A stretch of 64,000 nucleotides of DNA from Hansfordia pulvinata. Taxonomy: Eukaryota; Ascomycota; Sordariomycetes; Xylariales. The stretch lies in assembly GCA_006538405.1 (NCBI GenBank), contig BJKQ01000004.1, positions 2,914,001 through 2,978,000 on the forward strand, given 5' to 3'. Positions 60,001-64,000 of this stretch are shown piece by piece. The position numbers and the translations under genes were made by a program. Under the pieces are notes generated by a model that was given only the letters and a program-made list of their open reading frames with translations, did not search any database and was not told the origin of the DNA. Each line of letters starts with the position of its first letter. Positions within the stretch are counted from its first letter, which is position 1.

Positions 60001-60118
60001 GCTGGGCGTCGAATTGGGCTGGGTTCATGGTCAACTCGTCCCGGTCACTGTCGTCGTCGTCGTCGCTCGGTCCGAAAGGCGAGTAGCCAGTCCGGATGCG
60101 TTTGGTCGGCGGCTCCAT
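57044..60118 (-). CDS. scm3: Probable CENP-A (CenH3) chaperone Scm3
   Basis: ATG at 60116-60118, single exon, 1024 aa. Near the N-terminus, after an acidic DDDDDSDRDE run, lies a helix-rich block: KGRAKAAGRLKSTFESIFEKYG, then DFEGVGDEIDLDSGEVIIDNGHL. The (F)xxIxEKYG...GDEIDLxxGxIxxxNGHL pattern is what I know from fungal Scm3 (HJURP-related) proteins. A very long disordered Ser/Pro/Glu region with poly-Q (eight Q) and basic patches (GKNKRKRGS) follows. A C-terminal Cys cluster, RRCGVDGFECDRDFCFSCC, ends the protein and could bind zinc. Scm3 delivers CENP-A to centromeric nucleosomes. Confidence rests on the N-terminal block; other nuclear proteins with a similar tail remain possible. Confidence 0.7.
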   Translation of the reverse strand: MEPPTKRIRTGYSPFGPSDDDDDSDRDELTMNPAQFDAQQDPTYQLDKGRAKAAGRLKSTFESIFEKYGRDFEGVGDEIDLDSGEVIIDNGHLNSLNERDDDWSSDDDDDSKDPSTQKSAPPAKTAATAAQTSPHSKAQTHNSDPWSEPQGLSDPFVSRPSPFASPTPDPAWDVPDIPMPARPSLGISSYSSKLAATLQYDSLGRARPLHRLYELQRSHRTRRPVSGHAQREISESATAQHADQEVGDADEILASGSTRGAPNTTPRNRSAEREGVDSELSDGSPTRTGPRPTSDKAWSEPTRRPRQPVKLKSTKTSRATRLAGTSPTPATRSGESQSPLSHKGEKSASKQPKSPHAKHREALAANGQRSNEQKNNESSTPAKEYKSPKKTDFYVRIYSLQSRPAAESEKTGDSAAQPDSELQAVGEVGSSAEATGSAPAGTPEYVPSVRETATGRSPEVFRRNEPDPSYLFSDDDDEDLVRMPPYPSETTNPAPGTEAGSGQKVGAGAINGADAEELEFHDEDGTSKAAPPTPERRIERVVPETPDVSCVSSRVAAAHAERTGFLAGMPDVDEAAENEGSRQASPQQTFEDAIDGETNDTSPAQDLAHDSREPQLRSSPSLGALNETADPAGNNVSHSPPPSSPTTKQRRGRADSSSSEPPKAGSSTEDAEAATSVAAGDVGRLDSVSSPTRRSAPSPSKRPPAASTPPPSTPTGPSRGKTGRLETPSSRQRARAAHTPHRSSPLKRQTSVADQEAADEEVGGHAASEDQGSPHGSRQRRRHRKVVPLSSLVPMPTTGRPGEDEDEDDLDELSILRSPGTPSFSLSVRGPEAVQWRRLGRGSINSRDASPSPTRGNSLSASGGRKPTLVLADRTRSIAPVATSPSRQQQQQQQRRSPSAGSTNPRIQKPLQRAGAGAGTGTAQSSPLLSARSLLEPRSRGGRQLSRRRSDMDIPSVAAPRTPPPPGKNKRKRGSMAATAAAAAHDVPPPLLLGDVVQSPGGTVRRCGVDGFECDRDFCFSCCR

Positions 60119-60964
60119 GGCAAAGCTTGGAAATGGCTGCTTGTTGGCTGCTTGGTGATGAACAGCGCGAGCTCCAGGCTGTATGTCTGGCGGGTCGATC
60201 CTCGATCACATATCGGCTTGTACACGCCTTGGACCAACCGCGATGCTGCGTGACGGCGTGTGGAGCCCAGTGGTGCGCCTGGGGGAATCTCTTGGTCACG
60301 TGGGTCCTTGGATGCAGCTGCAATCGTCGTCTCGGGCGCATCGGCTTGCTGCAGGACAATCCCGCCGGACCGGTAAGCGGGAACAATACTGCCAGATAAT
60401 CTTGGTGTATGCTGCGAGAGGGTTAAACAGCAGACAGCCGTTGTGGGCGCGGGTTCTGCTGTGAAATATCGCGAGCCGTTGAGGTTGGAGATCGCGTCTC
60501 CGCGTAGGGGGCAGACGCGTGTTGGCCCGGTGAAAAGCGACCCCGCGGCTCACGCATTTCCTGGGTGGACCACGCGGCAACTACAGCAATGTACTGTTGC
60601 ACCTGAGCCTGGTGGACGAGTACCTCCCTCGCAGCCGCCGCCGAGCTGTGGGGCTCTGCCCGTCCCTGGGGCAGGTGGTCTCAGTCAGCTGGGCCGCAGC
60701 TTCCACTCCAGGTTCACAGCTTCATTCGCATGTGACGTACATCGAGCGCCCTGAAGTACCGGTCTTGCTGAGGGTACGCAGCCTATCGCTTTTATAGTAC
60801 ACTCTTTCAGGTACTCGCACTCGCGCGTCTACATCGGACCTGCTGCATCGATGCGCAAGTCGCAAGCCCCAGCATCGCAGGTTGACCGCATGCCATCATT
60901 CAACTTCCTCCCTCACTAGACCTCGTCGCAACACCCTCCTCTCTGCCGAACACCGCAGAGCAGC
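60119..60964. promoter_or_regulatory. Shared divergent promoter region of scm3 and atg6
   Basis: The two start codons are 863 bases apart on opposite strands. No TATA box or other clear element was recognised, and no intervening gene. Confidence 0.5.
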
Positions 60965-61030
60965 ATGGAAATCCGGCCAACATGTACTGCCAAAAGTGCC
61001 GCACCCCGCTCAAGCTTGACGGCTCCCTGA
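60965..61030 (+). other. Overlapping upstream ORF of atg6 (21 codons)
   Basis: ATG at 60965 with A at -3 and G at +4 (a strong context by the Kozak rule), ending at TGA 61028-61030. It overlaps the atg6 start at 60982 in another frame. If the transcript starts upstream of 60965, initiation here would bypass the main start and reduce Atg6 synthesis. Transcript start is not known. Confidence 0.5.
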
Positions 61031-62553
61031 CCGATCTCAACCCCGCTGCCTTTGACCTGCTCGTTGCCTCCGCGTCGCAGCAGCAGCCCAAGCGCTCCTC
61101 CTCAGCCAGAGCTTCTTATCCCCACGACGCTCAACGCCGCGCCCTCTACGACCAGGTCGCTGAAAATGCCGCCCCAGCCACCTTCAAGAGGAAGCCCTCC
61201 GCCCGCCGCTCCGACGCCCATTCTCATGGCCACTCGCGTCCGGGCGACCACTCGGCCATGTCCTTTGTGCTTCTGACCGACTCGCAGCTCGCCCCCCCTC
61301 GTCTCACCACTCCCAGCTCCGAAGCCGCCGCCGATCCATCTTATCCCTCAAGCACTGGGGCCGCCTCTCCGTCTGCCTCGGCCCAGCGCCGCTCCTCCTC
61401 CTCCGCTCTCCCTCACCGTCCTGACGTCCGCCCGTCGGGTCAGCCCCACGAGACGGAGCGCATCACCAAGCTTTTCGAGATCCTATCCGCTCGCTCCGAT
61501 ATAGATCACCCTATATGTGTCGAGTGTACCGACATGCTGGTCGATGGTTTGCAGAAAAGGCTCGATTCAGCGGCCAGAGAGCGCGATGCCTACGCGGGCT
61601 TCCTGAAACAGGTCCAGGCCGATATCCCCACCGAGGATGACATTGCCGAGTCCGAAACCGCCCGAGATCAGGCCCGTCAGGAAGAGAAAGACGCCATGAA
61701 GGAGCTTCTCGAGCTAGAGAGGGAAAAGGCCGCGCTCGACCGAGAAATTGCCGATCTTGAAAGCGAGTCGCGCCAGCTGGACGCCGATGAAGACGCCTTC
61801 TGGCGAGAGCGCAATGAGTTCACGGCCAAGCTTTCCGAATTCCAGAAGGAGAGGGACAGCATCAACTCGAGCTTCGACCACGACTCGCAGCTTCTCACCA
61901 AGCTGCAGCGTGCCAACGTCTACAACGATACCTTCTCCATCCACCACGACGGCAACTTTGCCACCATCAATGGCTTGAGGCTCGGCAGATCCTCGGCCAA
62001 GCCCGTCGATTGGCCCGAGATCAACGCTGCTTGGGGTCAGGCCCTGCTCCTCGTTGTCACCGTCGCCGACAAGCTCGGCTACCGCTTCGAGGCCTACGAT
62101 CCCCTTCCTATGGGGTCCACATCCAAGATCATTGCCTACGAGCAGCCATCTCCCTCGTCTAGCCGCCTCGGGGGTCATCGCTCGGGTCCGCCCCCAGCGC
62201 CTAAGAAGCACGTCCTTGAGCTGTACTCGTCGGGCGACATCACGTCTCATCTGCCTTGGAATCGCAAGTTTGACCGCGGCATGATCGCCTTCCTCGAGCT
62301 TCTGCGCCAGCTCGGGGCGTTTGTCCACCGCCAAACCCGCGAGACGCCCGGCGCCACGCCGCTGGCTCTGCCCTACCACATCGACGCTGATAAGATCGGC
62401 GACGACCGCATTGGCCACTTCAGCATCAAGCTCGGCATAGGCGGGAGCGAAGAGAGCTGGACCAAGGCTTGCAAGTTTGCTCTCACCTGCTGCAAGTTCC
62501 TCATCGCGCACACGAGTAATGTTAGCCATCAAGGCATTAGTAACGCCCGGTGA
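60982..62553 (+). CDS. atg6: Autophagy protein Atg6 (Beclin 1 / Vps30)
   Basis: ATG at 60982-60984, single exon, 523 aa. The N-terminus MYCQKCRTPLKLDGSLTDLNPAAFDLL is the fungal Atg6 start with a CxxC pair; a second CxxC-like site is ICVEC at about residue 178. A Ser/Pro-rich linker, a long coiled coil (about residues 186-312, heptads such as LLELEREKAALDREIADLES) and the BARA/evolutionarily conserved domain (from NDTFSIHHDGNFATINGLRLGR to the end, including AWGQALLLVVTVADKLGYRF) follow in the family order. Atg6 is the regulatory subunit of the class III PI3-kinase complexes, needed for autophagosome formation and endosomal sorting. An overlapping uORF precedes the start. It is divergent from scm3 and convergent with the edge gene. 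Confidence 0.96.
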   Translation: MYCQKCRTPLKLDGSLTDLNPAAFDLLVASASQQQPKRSSSARASYPHDAQRRALYDQVAENAAPATFKRKPSARRSDAHSHGHSRPGDHSAMSFVLLTDSQLAPPRLTTPSSEAAADPSYPSSTGAASPSASAQRRSSSSALPHRPDVRPSGQPHETERITKLFEILSARSDIDHPICVECTDMLVDGLQKRLDSAARERDAYAGFLKQVQADIPTEDDIAESETARDQARQEEKDAMKELLELEREKAALDREIADLESESRQLDADEDAFWRERNEFTAKLSEFQKERDSINSSFDHDSQLLTKLQRANVYNDTFSIHHDGNFATINGLRLGRSSAKPVDWPEINAAWGQALLLVVTVADKLGYRFEAYDPLPMGSTSKIIAYEQPSPSSSRLGGHRSGPPPAPKKHVLELYSSGDITSHLPWNRKFDRGMIAFLELLRQLGAFVHRQTRETPGATPLALPYHIDADKIGDDRIGHFSIKLGIGGSEESWTKACKFALTCCKFLIAHTSNVSHQGISNAR

Positions 62554-62971
62554 GCGCACAGCTGTGAGAGGGCTTGGTTACTGTATCAGCTACGAGCGTT
62601 GTACATGAAGGTTGTCTATTTTGAACTCGGAGAGGAATTTTATGGCGTTTCGGGACCGCAGTCGGCATGAGGTGATGGGTCATGGCAGCGTGCTGTTTCT
62701 TTCATAACAATCCACTTCAGCCCCAACAGGCTAATTCAGTACACTGCAACTACGTCTTCGTCTCTCATGACGATGTACTAGCAAGCAGCTGCCGGTGTGC
62801 TCTCGGCCCTGCTTGCAAGGATACGTTGCCTTGTCCGTTTGACTACAGTGATGGTTGTCTACCAGGCAGTGCCCATTCTCGGTGTACTACGCTTCACATG
62901 GCCTACAGATGCCTATAAAATCAAACAGTTCTAGGCAGTTCGAACGCTTATACTTTCGAACGCTTAACATT
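62554..62971. other. Convergent intergenic region
   Basis: AT-richer DNA holding the atg6 3'UTR. CTTTCGAACGCTTA-like repeats occur near 62940-62985. No gene seen. Confidence 0.5.
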
Positions 62972-64000
62972 TCAAACAGGTCCAAGGCGAAAGCCAAACT
63001 GTCGAAGGACCGTCTGCCAAAATAAGGCGTTGAAATACTGTCTGAAAAAGCTCACCCAACCAAGTACGAGTATGGTTTGCTCCGTGTTGTAATCCGTGTT
63101 CCACCTGCCGTGCTGGCCGACCTTGGCGGGGTCGCCGGTGTAGGGCTCGCGGTCCTCGAGGAGGTCGGGCCGCCTGGGCACGTACCCGGAGCCCTCGGGG
63201 CAGAAGACGGTCAGCCAGGGGTCGCTGATGGGCGGCAGCTTCTCGACGGGGCTGCCCGGCGGGCGGTAGCCGGAGAAGGAGGTGACCATGGGCAGGCCCC
63301 GGCGGAAGCCCGGGGGCTGCTCGCCCGGGCGGAAGGGCTTGGGGAAGAGCTGGCCCGGGGACGCGTCGTGGTACGGCATGAGGAAGATGGTGTTCGGGTA
63401 CGAGGCGGCCGTGTAGGTGTATGTGATCTCCTCGCGGGCAAAGTAGAAGCCGTTGGCCTGCATGTCCAGGCATGTCTGCATGGCTCTCACGCAGACTGGA
63501 AGGATTTGGTCAGTGGCTGCGATAGGGTTGAAGAATTGGAGGGTTGAAGGGCTGAAGGGAACAAGGGTTGAGAGCTATACTCGCAGACAGGTAGAAAGAG
63601 AGAGAGACGCACAGTTGAGCTGACCCAGCGCAGAGCCATAGATCACGCCGCCGAAGAAAATGGGAGTCAAATATGCCATCTTCGGATCGTACCAGCACGG
63701 GTTATGGAAGTCCATCCCGTTGACGCGCTCCGTGTCCTGATACCCGCCCATCACAACGCCGGTGTCGCGCGTCATCTCCTGGGCGCGCGCCAGCTTGTCG
63801 GGGCGCAGCAGGGGCATGAACATCTCCCAAGTCCGCTCGCCATCCTTGTTGAACGGCGTGTTGCGGAGCGTGCCAAAGTCCATGAACATCCATTGGTCCG
63901 TGTTCCACCTCTCTCTGCGAAGACGGTTACCAACTTGTGCGCGAGCTCGGCGGGGGCGATGCAGAAAGAATCACGGTCGCCGTAGAGGTCTAAAAGGGGA
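62972..64000 (-). CDS. Unidentified gene, 5' part outside window
   Basis: Coding runs in from the right edge with DLYGDRDSFCIAPAELAHKLV, then RWNTDQWMFMDFGTL in the next frame, so a base is missing near 63906-63918 or a small intron lies there. It continues to GGVIYGSALGQLN. Intron 63496-63612 (GTGCGT, CTGAC, CCAG) joins in phase to FCVRAMQTCLDMQANGFYFA. The last open frame ends at TGA 62972, but the final roughly 30 residues may belong to an intron or UTR, since a TACTCGTA intergenic-type motif falls at about 63065. No signal or membrane segment is visible. RWNTD occurs twice (near both ends of the visible part). The GDRDSF motif resembles the GDKDTF of some fungal mannosyltransferases, but the order of other motifs does not fit well, so I leave the product unnamed. 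Confidence 0.55.

Overview
The window looks like nuclear DNA of a filamentous ascomycete (Pezizomycotina, most likely a Sordariomycete). Coding DNA is GC-rich. Introns are short (about 50-220 bases) with GTAAGT/GTATGT-type donors and CTAAC/CTGAC branch sites. Intergenic gaps are long, and several housekeeping genes have clear fungal orthologues: SIP5, CCT3, CK2 alpha, ATG6 and probably SCM3. I recognised no prokaryotic operon, CRISPR array, rRNA or tRNA. Genus and species are not assigned.

Layout. The left part (1-14.9 kb) is accessory in character. It holds the end of a divergent protein-kinase gene, a large PNP-NACHT-ankyrin NLR-type gene (2.05-6.9 kb), two diverged tandem paralogues encoding small secreted proteins (8.9-11.5 kb), a 458-bp non-autonomous DNA transposon with an 8-bp target duplication (12.6-13.1 kb), and a short orphan protein behind a TATA box and a probable 5'UTR intron (14.5 kb). 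The middle (16-44 kb) has an MFS transporter, a six-cysteine secreted protein, SIP5, a SMP-domain (LEA-like) protein, a BTB/POZ protein and an unidentified Ala-rich protein, separated by gaps of 0.5-6 kb rich in microsatellites and short palindromic motifs. The right part (45-64 kb) is a conserved housekeeping block: CCT3, a DUF1168 protein, a phosphoglycerate-mutase-like phosphatase, CK2 alpha, a probable CENP-A chaperone Scm3, ATG6, and an unidentified gene cut by the right edge.

The genes do not form one pathway. Most are arranged as divergent or convergent neighbours, for example scm3/atg6 sharing an 863-bp divergent promoter region.

Two window-wide observations stand out. First, at least six genes can be read through only if single bases are missing, at about nine places. 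Every one needs the same correction (one added base), and most fall in C/G runs, which suggests consensus under-calling rather than nine mutations. Second, intergenic DNA is strongly enriched for TACGAGTA/TACTCGTA, often as near-palindromes, while I saw none in the confidently assigned exons.
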